Assembly: GCA_020832085.1 (NCBI GenBank)
Contig: JAFIFJ010000136.1
Span: forward strand, 1-34,670
Direction: 5' to 3'
Origin: Gammaproteobacteria bacterium
GTDB taxonomy: Bacteria > Pseudomonadota > Gammaproteobacteria > Pseudomonadales > Azotimanducaceae
DNA length: 34,670 nucleotides
The notes beneath the pieces were generated by a model. The model ran no database searches, was not told the DNA's origin, and saw nothing but the letters and a program-made list of their open reading frames with translations. The position numbers and the translations under genes were made by a program. Position 1 is the first letter of the stretch; every line of letters begins with the position of its first letter. Shown one piece after another: positions 25,074 to 34,670 of this stretch.

Positions 25074-26492
25074 TCAGCGCTCCGCTTCCCGCTCTGCGGC
25101 GTCCCTGGCGTCACGAGACACCTTTTCGAGACCCGCCACCTTGGCTTCCACCGCCAGGGCGCTGCGGCCACCGATCAGCAGTGCGGAGGCCATCACGCCC
25201 ACCAGCAGCCCGACCCAGGGTTCGAACAGGGCGATGGCCATGCCCGTGAGCAGGGCCACCCCCCGCTCCACCGGGTGCTCGGCGATGGCCATGGCCACGT
25301 AGGCGCAGGCGAAGCCCGTCAGTGCCAGCGTCAGGGTCAGCGCGATCCCCATGAGCGGCTCGAGCCCCGTCATCAGCGGCAGAATGAAGAAGATGAAGGG
25401 AACGCCCATGAAGAACATGGAGTGGATGCCGCTGAACAGGGAATCCATCTGCTTGCGGCCCTGCTGCCAGCGCTGCACCACCACCACGTGGCCACCGGCC
25501 CAGACGCTGCCCTGCAGAGGAAAGAACGGCGCGATGATGCCACCGAGGAAGTTCCGTATCGCCACCGAGAGGTGGGTACGGGTGCTGTCCAAATGGATCT
25601 TCTCGTCGGGCCGCTGATCCGAAGCCTGCCGCAAAATCTCGTTGGCCGTGACGATGTCGCCGAAGAGGATGATGTAGGTGATGAGGGCCAGGGGCGCTGC
25701 CGCCAGATACATCTCCAGGCTCGGCCAGCCGATGGCGAAAGGTGAGGCCAGCGCCCAGACCTCATGGACCGGCGGAATGAGAATGCCCCAGCGGATGTCG
25801 TAGCTCACCTCGCCCACCATGGGTCCCACCACCGCGGCGACGATGAAACCGGGCAGCAGACCGAGGCTGCCGAGCACCATCAGCGGCTTCGAGCGCAGCT
25901 TCAGGGCCCGGAACGGGATGGAGAACATCAGAATCAGGCACACGCTCAGCGCCAGCACCGTGCTGATGGGCTGCGCCAGCAGGTAGTCGGGCGCATCGTC
26001 CAGGAAAATCCGCTTGAAGGAGGCCACGGCGGCACCGAGGATGATGCCCGCCTTCAGTGCGCCCGGTAACCATTCTACGAACTTGCGGCCGAGCCCGGTC
26101 ACCCCAAGCACCGCCATCATGGCCGCCAGCATGATGCACATGGCGGTCATGGCCTGAAAGCGTTCAGTGGGCGTGTCGTAGCCGGTGAGGGTGAAGGTGA
26201 GCACCAGCGGCAAGGCCGGGGTCACCCAACCGGGGGCATAGGGCTCACCAAACACGATGGGGGCAATGCCGATGAGGAAGCCCTGCACGAAGGCCACGGC
26301 CACCGCCTGTTCGAAGGTGAGGCCGAAACTCGCCACCATGATCGGCACCAGCGCCAGCCCGGTGGCGGACGCCAGCGCGACGCCCTGCAGGAATTCCGGC
26401 CAGTACAGCCGCGTGTGGTAGAACGGCAGGCGGAACGTGAACAGTCCCCAGCGCCAGCCCGGCTGCTCGCGCCCTTCCGGATGCAGATCCAT
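25074..26492 (-). CDS. multi-pass permease, NCS2/SulP-like, substrate unknown
   Basis: The 472-residue protein has about 12-14 hydrophobic segments and a charged C-terminal tail (VSRDARDAAEREAER). The layout, with VMASFGLTFEQAV-like early helices, GEPYAPGWVTPALPLVLTFT (about 85-104) and paired mid-protein regions, looks like a UraA/SulP-fold transporter (nucleobase, sulfate or carboxylate type). No diagnostic substrate motif is recognised. ATG at 26492 is chosen over an upstream in-frame start because AGGGGAG lies upstream and the extension reads as non-conserved. It is convergent with the Na+/Pi symporter (9-bp gap). No Pho box was seen before it, so I do not place it in the phosphate group. 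A different transporter superfamily is possible. Confidence 0.7.
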   Translation of the reverse strand: MDLHPEGREQPGWRWGLFTFRLPFYHTRLYWPEFLQGVALASATGLALVPIMVASFGLTFEQAVAVAFVQGFLIGIAPIVFGEPYAPGWVTPALPLVLTFTLTGYDTPTERFQAMTAMCIMLAAMMAVLGVTGLGRKFVEWLPGALKAGIILGAAVASFKRIFLDDAPDYLLAQPISTVLALSVCLILMFSIPFRALKLRSKPLMVLGSLGLLPGFIVAAVVGPMVGEVSYDIRWGILIPPVHEVWALASPFAIGWPSLEMYLAAAPLALITYIILFGDIVTANEILRQASDQRPDEKIHLDSTRTHLSVAIRNFLGGIIAPFFPLQGSVWAGGHVVVVQRWQQGRKQMDSLFSGIHSMFFMGVPFIFFILPLMTGLEPLMGIALTLTLALTGFACAYVAMAIAEHPVERGVALLTGMAIALFEPWVGLLVGVMASALLIGGRSALAVEAKVAGLEKVSRDARDAAEREAER

Positions 26493-26577
26493 GTTTGGCA
26501 GTGCTCCCCTGTGATTGCGCCCGCTTACCCCGTTGCGGGCCGGCAAACGCTACAACAATGTTCCCGCCGGCACCAAC

Positions 26578-26614
26578 CTGTGGGAAGACTCCCGCAGCAT
26601 GCCGCTGATGCGGC
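26578..26614. repeat. REP-like paired hairpins between divergent genes
   Basis: CTGTGGGA (26578) pairs with TCCCGCAG (26590-26597), one wobble, loop of 4; then GCCGC-TGAT-GCGGC (26601-26614) is a perfect stem. The TGTGGGAAG core matches the 147-bp repeats at 56-472 and the palindrome at 5847-5884. A half copy (CTCCCGCAGCAG) also lies at about 15015 between the two phoU genes. Confidence 0.5.
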
Positions 26615-26665
26615 CGTGACTCGCAGCCGGATATACTTGTCGGTCGCTTCTCTGCTGAGCCGTCC

Positions 26666-28063
26666 ATGTCGCGGGAACTCGCGCAGCCCCTGGCCAAGGA
26701 CCCGGTCGTCGACCGGTCCCTGCGCCATTCCATCAAGGACGGGGTGTACTTCTCGGCCATGATCGGCAGTGCGGAGAGCTACTTCGCCGCGTTTGCCGTC
26801 TTTCTCAAGGCTTCGGCCGCCCAGATCGGCATGCTCGCTGCGCTGCCGCCGGTGCTCGCCTCTTTCAGTCAGCTGCTGTCGGCCTGGCTCGGGCGCCGCC
26901 TGGGTCAACGCCGCAAGATCATCGTCTTCGGCGCCCTGCTGCAGGCCGCCGCGCTGATTCCGCTGGCCCTGCTGCCCCTGGTGTTCCCCGCCCACGCCCT
27001 GCCGCTGCTGATCCTGTGCACCGTGGTCTACTTCATCGGCCCCAACCTCGGCGCGCCCCAGTGGGGCAGCCTGATGGGTGATCTGGTACCCGAGTCCCGC
27101 CGTGGCCGCTTCTTCGCCCTGCGCACCCGCTATTCCAGTCTGGCCAACTTCGGTGCGCTGATCGCGGCAGGATTGATCCTGCAGCTCTTCGACTCAGCGG
27201 ACGCCACCCGCATCGGCTTCGTCTGCCTGTTCGTCGCCGCAGCCCTGCTGCGGCTGGCCTCAGCCTGGCACCTGTCGCGCATGCTCGATCCGCCCGGGCA
27301 CGTGGCCGCCATGGACATGCCCTGGCATGCAGGCCTGTGGCGCGATCTGCACGGAACCGGGCTGTTGAAGTTCAGCCTGTTCTTCGCGGCGATGCAGGTG
27401 GCGGTGGCCATCGCTTCCCCATTCTTCGCCCTCTACATGCTGCGCGATCTCGGCTTCAGCTACATGGCCTTCATGTTCAACACCGCCGCGTCCGTCTGCG
27501 TGCAGTTCCTGACCCTGGCGCGCTGGGGACGGCTCTCCGATCTCTTTGGCAATCGCCTGATTCTGGCCACCACCGGTGTGGTCATTCCCTTCCTGCCGGC
27601 CTTCTGGCTGCTGTCGACGAATTACGTGTATCTGCTCGGCGTGCAGATGCTGTCGGGTCTGGTATGGGCCGGCTTCACGCTGAGCGCCACCAACTCGGTC
27701 TTCGACCTGACGCCGCGGGACAAGCGGGCGACGCTGATGGCCACCCACAACGTGCTCGCTGCCGGCGGCGTATTCGCTGGCGCGGTGCTCGGCGGCTTTC
27801 TCGGCAGCTGGCTGCCCCATCAGATCACCCTCTTCGATGCCAGCTACGAGTGGCTGACGCCACTGTACGGAGTCTTCCTGCTCTCCTGCCTGGCGCGACT
27901 CGCCGTGGTGGCGGCCTTCATCCCGCGCTTGAAGGAACTGCGCAAGGTCAGGCCCATGACCGGTTCCGGCCTGATTTTCCGGGTCACCCGCCTGCATCCG
28001 GTATCCTCTGCCGTGTTCGAAACGGTGGGCCGCTTCAAACGCCCGAAAGACGACGATCACTGA
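26666..28063 (+). CDS. major facilitator superfamily transporter
   Basis: The 465-residue protein has about 12 membrane segments in two halves and a long basic cytoplasmic tail (KRPKDDDH end). The MFS loop 2-3 region reads LGRRLGQRRKIIVFGALLQ (about 73-91), a variant of the G-R-K-x(2)-R/K motif; the equivalent in the second half is RWGRLSDLFGNRLILATTG. Early helices include SAMIGSAESYFAAFAVFLKA. The start ATG 26666 has only a weak ribosome-binding site. The solute-binding lipoprotein gene begins 9 bases after the stop, so the two are likely one operon. Substrate and direction are unknown. Confidence 0.85.
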   Translation: MSRELAQPLAKDPVVDRSLRHSIKDGVYFSAMIGSAESYFAAFAVFLKASAAQIGMLAALPPVLASFSQLLSAWLGRRLGQRRKIIVFGALLQAAALIPLALLPLVFPAHALPLLILCTVVYFIGPNLGAPQWGSLMGDLVPESRRGRFFALRTRYSSLANFGALIAAGLILQLFDSADATRIGFVCLFVAAALLRLASAWHLSRMLDPPGHVAAMDMPWHAGLWRDLHGTGLLKFSLFFAAMQVAVAIASPFFALYMLRDLGFSYMAFMFNTAASVCVQFLTLARWGRLSDLFGNRLILATTGVVIPFLPAFWLLSTNYVYLLGVQMLSGLVWAGFTLSATNSVFDLTPRDKRATLMATHNVLAAGGVFAGAVLGGFLGSWLPHQITLFDASYEWLTPLYGVFLLSCLARLAVVAAFIPRLKELRKVRPMTGSGLIFRVTRLHPVSSAVFETVGRFKRPKDDDH

Positions 28064-28072
28064 GCCTCTGCC

Positions 28073-29605
28073 ATGTTCTTTCCTGCTGCCAAGCTGCGCG
28101 TGATCCTGCTGCTGTTCCTGGGCATCACTGCGGGCTGCGGAGAGCTGCCGCCCCCGCCCTCTCAACCGGATCCGGACGCCACGCTGCGCGTGGCTCACAA
28201 CTACATCCTCACCCACTTCGATCCCCACCGGTCCACATCGAGCTACGACAGCACCTGGCTGTTTCCCGTCTACGATCGTCTCGTGCATGTGGATCCGGAC
28301 GGCAATCCCATTCCCGGTCTGGCCGAATCCTGGCAGTTCGCCGCCGACGGCCGTCATCTCGACCTGCACATCCGCCCCAATGTGACCTTCCACGACGGCT
28401 CAGCCCTCGATGCCGCCGCGGTCAAGGCCAATCTGGATCGGGCCCGCAGCCTGCGTGGCAGCAGCGCGGCCGCTGAGCTGACCAGCATCACGGACATCGA
28501 GGTCCTCGATGCACTCCACGTCCGACTGCATCTCGCACGCAGCGATGCCGCCCTGCCGCTGATCCTCTCTGATCGCGCCGGCATGATGATCGGTCCCGCC
28601 GCCTTCGAAGGCCGCAGCCTGGAGCGGGCACCCATCGGTGCCGGCCCCTACCGGCTGCTGGAGTTCCGCAGCCGGCACCGTGCCCGCTACCAGCGCGTGG
28701 ACGACTACTGGGATCCCTCGGCCCAGGGCGTGAAACAGATCGAGCTTCACTACATGGCGGACGAGATCACGCGCCTGAACAGCCTGCGCAGCGGGCAGGT
28801 GGACATGGCCACGCTGCTGGCCCAGCAGGTCGACGAGGCCCGCCTTTCAGGCCTGAATGTGGTGTCGCGGGTGGGCCTGGAATTCAGCTACATCCAGCTC
28901 AATCGCAGCCGATCGGAACTGCACGACACCCGGGTCCGGCAGGCACTGAACCACGCCGTGCGCAGGAAGGCACTGGCCGAGGCGCTGACCATGGGCCGCA
29001 ATCTGGCCTCCAGCCAGTTCTTTCCGCCGGACTACCCGGCCTTCGATCCGGACACCGGCACGGACCACTATCCCTACGACCCCGACCGGGCAAGGGCGCT
29101 TCTGGCCGAGGCCGGACTGGCAGAGGGTTTCGAGTTTGAGCTCATCGTCCCGGCGGCTCCTGCCTTCGGCCCGCTCTACGAGGCCCTGGAATCCCAGTTC
29201 CGCGACATCGGCGTGCGCGCGCGACCGCTGGTGATGGAAGGCACCCTGGTGGGAGAACGCTTCTATGTGCGCGGCGAGGGTGATGCGGCCCTGGTGACCT
29301 GGGGTGGCCGCCCGGATCCCTCCCAGACCATCGAGCTGCTGTTCACGGCCGGCAGCCTGCCTAACCCGGGCGGACACAGCACGCCGGAAGTGGAACGACT
29401 GGCCGCCGCGGCACGGGCTGAAACCGACCCCCACAGGCGTCAGCAGCTGCTGCGCGCCACCAGTGCGGAGATCACCCGGGAAGGTCTCGCCATCGTGCTC
29501 TGGCAGCCTGCAGCCACCTTTGCGGCCAGCAATCGGGTCGAGGGCCTGACGGTGTGGAGCTCCGGCAACAAGATGGAGTTCCGCGGCATCCGCATGCTGA
29601 AGTGA
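28073..29605 (+). CDS. family 5 extracellular solute-binding lipoprotein, orphan
   Basis: This 510-residue protein is a peptide/nickel/opine-type solute-binding protein (SBP_bac_5, DppA/OppA fold). The lipoprotein signal ends GITAGC (Cys at about 22), followed by a Pro-rich linker. Typical segments: LRVAHNYILTHFDPHRS (about 39-55), PGLAESWQFAADGRHLDLHIRPNVTFHDGS (split), IGAGPYRLLEF (about 188-198), DTRVRQALNHAVRRKALAE (about 285-303) and YPYDPDRARALLAEAGL. No ABC permease or ATPase gene lies nearby; instead it follows an MFS gene by 9 bp, which is unusual for this family. It may deliver to permeases encoded elsewhere or act as a receptor. Convergent with the histidine kinase gene (15 bp). 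Confidence 0.88.
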   Translation: MFFPAAKLRVILLLFLGITAGCGELPPPPSQPDPDATLRVAHNYILTHFDPHRSTSSYDSTWLFPVYDRLVHVDPDGNPIPGLAESWQFAADGRHLDLHIRPNVTFHDGSALDAAAVKANLDRARSLRGSSAAAELTSITDIEVLDALHVRLHLARSDAALPLILSDRAGMMIGPAAFEGRSLERAPIGAGPYRLLEFRSRHRARYQRVDDYWDPSAQGVKQIELHYMADEITRLNSLRSGQVDMATLLAQQVDEARLSGLNVVSRVGLEFSYIQLNRSRSELHDTRVRQALNHAVRRKALAEALTMGRNLASSQFFPPDYPAFDPDTGTDHYPYDPDRARALLAEAGLAEGFEFELIVPAAPAFGPLYEALESQFRDIGVRARPLVMEGTLVGERFYVRGEGDAALVTWGGRPDPSQTIELLFTAGSLPNPGGHSTPEVERLAAAARAETDPHRRQQLLRATSAEITREGLAIVLWQPAATFAASNRVEGLTVWSSGNKMEFRGIRMLK

Positions 29606-29620
29606 GGCTGCGCCCCAGGC

Positions 29621-32173
29621 TCAGGCCCCGCCGGGTGCTTCGTTTCCGAGCACCTCCCGCAGGCGCGCCGCCAGCTCCCCGCGCCGGAAGGGCTTGCGCA
29701 GAATCGAGTCGCCATTCCCGGGTTCGCTGACCTCCGCCCCATAGCCCGTCATCAGCAGCACCCTGAGGTCGGGATGTTCCCTGCGAAGAGACTCGGCCAG
29801 GGCCATGCCATTGATGGCCCCGGGCAAAACCAGATCGGTGAGCAGAACATCGATGTTCTGACCCGCAGCACGCTCCAGCGCCTGTTCGCCCGTCCGGGCG
29901 ATCTGGGCCCGGTAGCCCAGCTCCTCCAGGGTCAGGCGGATCAGATCGCAGACCATGGGGTCGTCCTCCACTACCAGGACGCGCTCACGCGCCAGGCTGC
30001 GCAGTGAGCTCTGTTCCTGCACTGCAACAGAGCCTTGTTGTCCCGCTGTGGCCAGGGGCAGCAGCATCTCGATGGCCGTACCGCGCCCCAGTTCAGACGT
30101 CATGCGCAGGTGGCCCAGGGACTGACGCACGAAGCCGAACACCATGGACAGGCCGAGTCCGGAACCGTGCCCGACCTCTTTGGTCGTAAAGAAAGGCTCC
30201 AGCGCGCGCTCGAGCACTTCCTCTGGCATGCCCGAACCTTCGTCCACGACCCTCACGGCAACGAAGTCGCCCGGCTCCACAGCTGCCGGGAGATCGTCCT
30301 CTTCCTCTGTGAGCTGCGACAGGCCGACCTCGATGCGGACGGGACCACCGTCGGGCATGGCATCCCGGGCATTCACACAAAGATTGAGCACCGCCGACTC
30401 GAGCTGAGTCGGATCGGCCACCGCCCGGAACTTTCCGGTCTCACCGGTCAGGGAAAGATGGATGGTTTCGCCAAGGGTGCGCTGCAGCAACGGCAGGAAG
30501 GTGTGGAGGCGCTCCACCGGGTCGAAGGCTTCCGGAGCGAGGGGTTGGCGACGGGAAAACGCAAGCAGCTGCTGCACCAGTCGCGAGGCTTTCTCGGCCG
30601 CGGCCAGAATCATGCGCGCCGATTCGTCGTTCTCCGGGTCGAGATCGGGCGTCCCCACCAGCAGATCCGCATTGCCGACAATGACCGTCAGCAGATTATT
30701 GAAGTCGTGGGCCACACCACCGGTGAGCTGTCCCATGGCCTCCAGGCGCTGGGCGTGACGCAACTCCTCCTCGATCTCCCTGCGCTTGTTCTCCTCCGCC
30801 ACCAGATCGGAAATGTCGCGAAACCAGGTGATGGCCCCGGTGATCCTGCCACCGACTCTGCCCTCCTCCCAAAGGGGCCGGGCGCTGACCCGCAGCGGGA
30901 TCCCGTCAGGATGCAGCGCATTCCGAAGAAAAAGCCGAACCTCATCGATTGGAGAACCCTCCAGTGCCCGGCTCATCGGCCATTCCGACAACGGCACCAG
31001 CGTGACTTCGTCAGCAAGATAGAGGGACTCGCGTTCATCGAGAGGCAGCGCCATGTCGGATTCGCTGAAGGGCCCGAGATAGCGTTCGGCTACGGCGTTC
31101 ATCAGCAGCAGGCGTCGATCGGCATCCACCACCAGCAGCCCCTCAGTCAGACCGTCTATGACGGCACGCAGCAGTACAGCCTGACTCCGACTCTCCAGCT
31201 CCGCCCGCTCCAGCGTCAGCCGCAGCTCACGGTCCTCACTGACGTCGCGGAAGATGAAGGTCACGCCCTGATGATGCGGAAACACGCGCACGTCGAGCCA
31301 GGCGTCGATGCGCTCGAAATGAGCCTCGATGCGGCGAAACTCACAGCGCTCGAAGGCTTCCCGGTAGAGCGCACCGATGGGCGACTGCATCACGCCCGGG
31401 TAGATGGCCTCCAGCGGTTGCCCTAGCAGTTGCGACCGGTCATCCCGCAGCAGTTGCTCCGCGGCGCGATTCACATAAGTCACTCGCCACTTTGCGTCCA
31501 CCGCCAGAATGGCTTCCGAGATCGATTCGAGCACTGCAGCATGACCGACCCGGACCTCGCTCAGGGTCTGATGCCAGACGTCACCCGGCGTGACACTCTC
31601 CACCAGACCGACGTAGCCGAACAGCATGCCCTGGCTGTTCTCCACCGCACGAATGCGCCGGCGCAGGTCACGGACGTTGCCGGCGGCATCGAGCACCGAA
31701 CGGATTTCAGCCGTCTGTGCAGGTCCGTCCGGGACGATGACGCGAGTGGGAGCATCGCCCTCGAGCCGGGCAAGCGCATCGTTGCTCCAGGTCAGGCGGC
31801 CTCCTGCGTCGGTCACGAAGACACCGAGGCCGAACTCCGACAGGGCGTGCTGAATGCGCTGGGCTGCATCAGCCTTCTGCATCAGCCACAGCAGCAGGAG
31901 AGTCAACGCCATCAGCAGCAGCGTCGATACCAGACGATTGGAGAGGAAGTAGGCAAAGGCCATCCCGGGTGGCGACCACCAGGCTCCGATCCAAAGCAGA
32001 ACGACGGCCACGGCAGTGGTGGCCAGCAGCAAGCGTCTGGATCCGAGAAAATAGGCAAATGCTACCGGTAGTAGATATAGCGTGCCGTGAGCGAATCCCT
32101 GCGGTGTGACCAGATCGGTCACCAGAACGAGCACCATGGACGCCACTACGAGCAGCGTCAGCACGCTTTGCAT
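29621..32173 (-). CDS. membrane hybrid histidine kinase with PAS domains and receiver
   Basis: An 850-residue sensor. The N-terminus (about 4-100) has four or so membrane helices with little periplasmic loop. Three PAS-like domains follow: about 105-200 (LSEFGLGVFVTDAGGRLTWS), about 215-325 (SISEAILAVDAKWRVTYVNRAAE) and about 330-460 (IDGLTEGLLVVDADRRLLLMN). The HisKA segment RLEAMGQLTGGVAHDFNNLLT carries H489. The ATPase domain has NLCVNARDAMPDGG, VRVVDEGSGMPEEVL and GHGSGLGLSMVFGFV. The C-terminal receiver (about 728-845) has D780 in DVLLTDLVLPG and Lys in ILRKPFRRG. No output domain or partner regulator is nearby. ATG at 32173 follows GGGAG. Stimulus unknown. Confidence 0.9.
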   Translation of the reverse strand: MQSVLTLLVVASMVLVLVTDLVTPQGFAHGTLYLLPVAFAYFLGSRRLLLATTAVAVVLLWIGAWWSPPGMAFAYFLSNRLVSTLLLMALTLLLLWLMQKADAAQRIQHALSEFGLGVFVTDAGGRLTWSNDALARLEGDAPTRVIVPDGPAQTAEIRSVLDAAGNVRDLRRRIRAVENSQGMLFGYVGLVESVTPGDVWHQTLSEVRVGHAAVLESISEAILAVDAKWRVTYVNRAAEQLLRDDRSQLLGQPLEAIYPGVMQSPIGALYREAFERCEFRRIEAHFERIDAWLDVRVFPHHQGVTFIFRDVSEDRELRLTLERAELESRSQAVLLRAVIDGLTEGLLVVDADRRLLLMNAVAERYLGPFSESDMALPLDERESLYLADEVTLVPLSEWPMSRALEGSPIDEVRLFLRNALHPDGIPLRVSARPLWEEGRVGGRITGAITWFRDISDLVAEENKRREIEEELRHAQRLEAMGQLTGGVAHDFNNLLTVIVGNADLLVGTPDLDPENDESARMILAAAEKASRLVQQLLAFSRRQPLAPEAFDPVERLHTFLPLLQRTLGETIHLSLTGETGKFRAVADPTQLESAVLNLCVNARDAMPDGGPVRIEVGLSQLTEEEDDLPAAVEPGDFVAVRVVDEGSGMPEEVLERALEPFFTTKEVGHGSGLGLSMVFGFVRQSLGHLRMTSELGRGTAIEMLLPLATAGQQGSVAVQEQSSLRSLARERVLVVEDDPMVCDLIRLTLEELGYRAQIARTGEQALERAAGQNIDVLLTDLVLPGAINGMALAESLRREHPDLRVLLMTGYGAEVSEPGNGDSILRKPFRRGELAARLREVLGNEAPGGA

Positions 32174-32315
32174 GCAGTCTTCTCCCAGACCCCGGGCAGT
32201 GCGCGCCGGCAGCCGGGTCTGTGCCCTGACTGTCCTGCGCGCGGGGGTCCCCCCTGCATTGCAGCAGGTTAGGCCGGCTCACGCCAGTCTGCTGATCGCT
32301 GCTATGTGATCGTTT

Positions 32316-34073
<1,758 letters not shown>

Positions 34074-34104
34074 GGAACCTCCTCGAGAGGGTTGAGCGTC
34101 AGTC

Positions 34105-34670
34105 TCAGTATCGATGTACCCGCACCGGCAGATCGAGAATGCCGCGAATGAAGTTGGACCGCAGGCGCTTGGGTTCGCCCACCACTTCCACATGGTGGAA
34201 GCGCGCCATGATCTCTTCCCAGACGATGCGCAGCTGCATTTCCGCCAGGCGATTACCCATGCAGCGATGGATGCCGAAGCCGAAGGCCACGTGATGACGC
34301 ACGTTGGGTCGGTCGATGATCAGCTCGTCCGGACGCTCGATGACGCTCTCGTCCCGATTGCCCGAGATGTACCACATCACCACCTTCTCACCGGCACGAA
34401 TGCGCTTGCCGCCGAGTTCCGTGTCCTGTTTGGCCGTGCGGCGCATGTGCAGCACCGGGGTTTGCCAGCGGATGATCTCCGGCACCATCTGCGGAATCAG
34501 CCCAGGGTTCGCCCGCAGCTTTGCGTACTCGTCAGGAAACTGGTTCAGCGCCAGCACGCCGCCGGAAATGCTGTTACGGGTGGTGTCGTTGCCACCGACG
34601 ATGAGCAGCATGATGTTGCCGAGAAACTCCATGGGCCGCGTCGGCAGATCCCGCGTCGCCTCGCCGTGGG
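34105..34670 (-). CDS. cytochrome P450, CYP153-like, 5' end outside the window
   Basis: About 188 C-terminal residues are present; the frame is open to the window edge, so about the first half is missing. The I-helix oxygen-activation motif LLIVGGNDTTRN, the K-helix ExxR (PEIIRW) and the haem ligand loop FGFGIHRCMGNRLAEMQLR (Cys = thiolate) are intact. The tail EEIMARFHHVEVVGEPKRL, then SNFIRGILDLPVRVH, strongly resembles CYP153-type enzymes, which hydroxylate terminal carbons of alkanes or fatty acids using ferredoxin partners. Family assignment is from recalled motifs, not a search. The amidohydrolase gene follows 31 bp downstream. Soluble bacterial P450 expected. Confidence 0.85.
   Translation of the reverse strand, partial: HGEATRDLPTRPMEFLGNIMLLIVGGNDTTRNSISGGVLALNQFPDEYAKLRANPGLIPQMVPEIIRWQTPVLHMRRTAKQDTELGGKRIRAGEKVVMWYISGNRDESVIERPDELIIDRPNVRHHVAFGFGIHRCMGNRLAEMQLRIVWEEIMARFHHVEVVGEPKRLRSNFIRGILDLPVRVHRY

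Noticed and set aside
28073..29605. Complete ABC peptide importer
   Set aside because: No permease or ATPase genes on either side; only the binding protein is present.

Overview
The window is GC-rich chromosomal DNA packed with genes on both strands. It probably comes from a free-living gammaproteobacterium: it has an OprP/OprO-type phosphate porin, long-form PstA and PstC as in Pseudomonas, a RimK-like ligase / inactive-transglutaminase / retropepsin cluster, and a CYP153-like P450. The species cannot be named from sequence alone. I saw no tRNA, rRNA, CRISPR, prophage or insertion sequence.

Layout. (1) 1-500: nearly three tandem copies of a 147-bp palindrome-rich repeat, no supported gene. 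(2) 501-3436: a ferritin-type encapsulin nanocompartment (EncFtn cargo plus shell) on the minus strand, followed by an exported LEA-like coiled-coil protein and divergent from a tandem UspA-domain stress protein. (3) 3751-5835: a K+-independent H+-pumping membrane pyrophosphatase. (4) 5901-11952, minus strand: a tight four-gene cluster in the order P-type ATPase, retropepsin-like lipoprotein, inactive transglutaminase/7TM protein, ATP-grasp ligase. (5) 12117-25064: a near-complete phosphate (Pho) island: phoB-phoR, phoU, a second phoU convergent with it, pstB, pstA, pstC, pstS, a phosphate-selective porin, and a divergent Na+/Pi symporter with a PhoU-like tail. At least three good PhoB-box candidates lie in front of pstC, pstS and the porin/symporter pair, and a weaker one in front of phoB. 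(6) 25074-34670: an unassigned multi-pass permease, an MFS transporter followed by an orphan solute-binding lipoprotein, a hybrid histidine kinase, an N-acyl-D-amino-acid deacylase-like amidohydrolase, and a cytochrome P450 cut by the window edge.

How the genes fit together. In the Pho island, phosphate would cross the outer membrane through the porin, be captured by PstS and enter through PstCAB or the Na+/Pi symporter. PhoR/PhoB respond to starvation, and PhoU proteins link transport to signalling. The upstream pyrophosphatase turns waste PPi into Pi and a proton gradient. The encapsulin/EncFtn/Usp locus looks like an iron-storage and stress module. The ATPase-retropepsin-transglutaminase-ligase cluster is the least understood part and the best candidate for new biology: it pairs a P-type pump lacking canonical Ca2+ ligands with a peptide-ligase/protease set at or facing the envelope.
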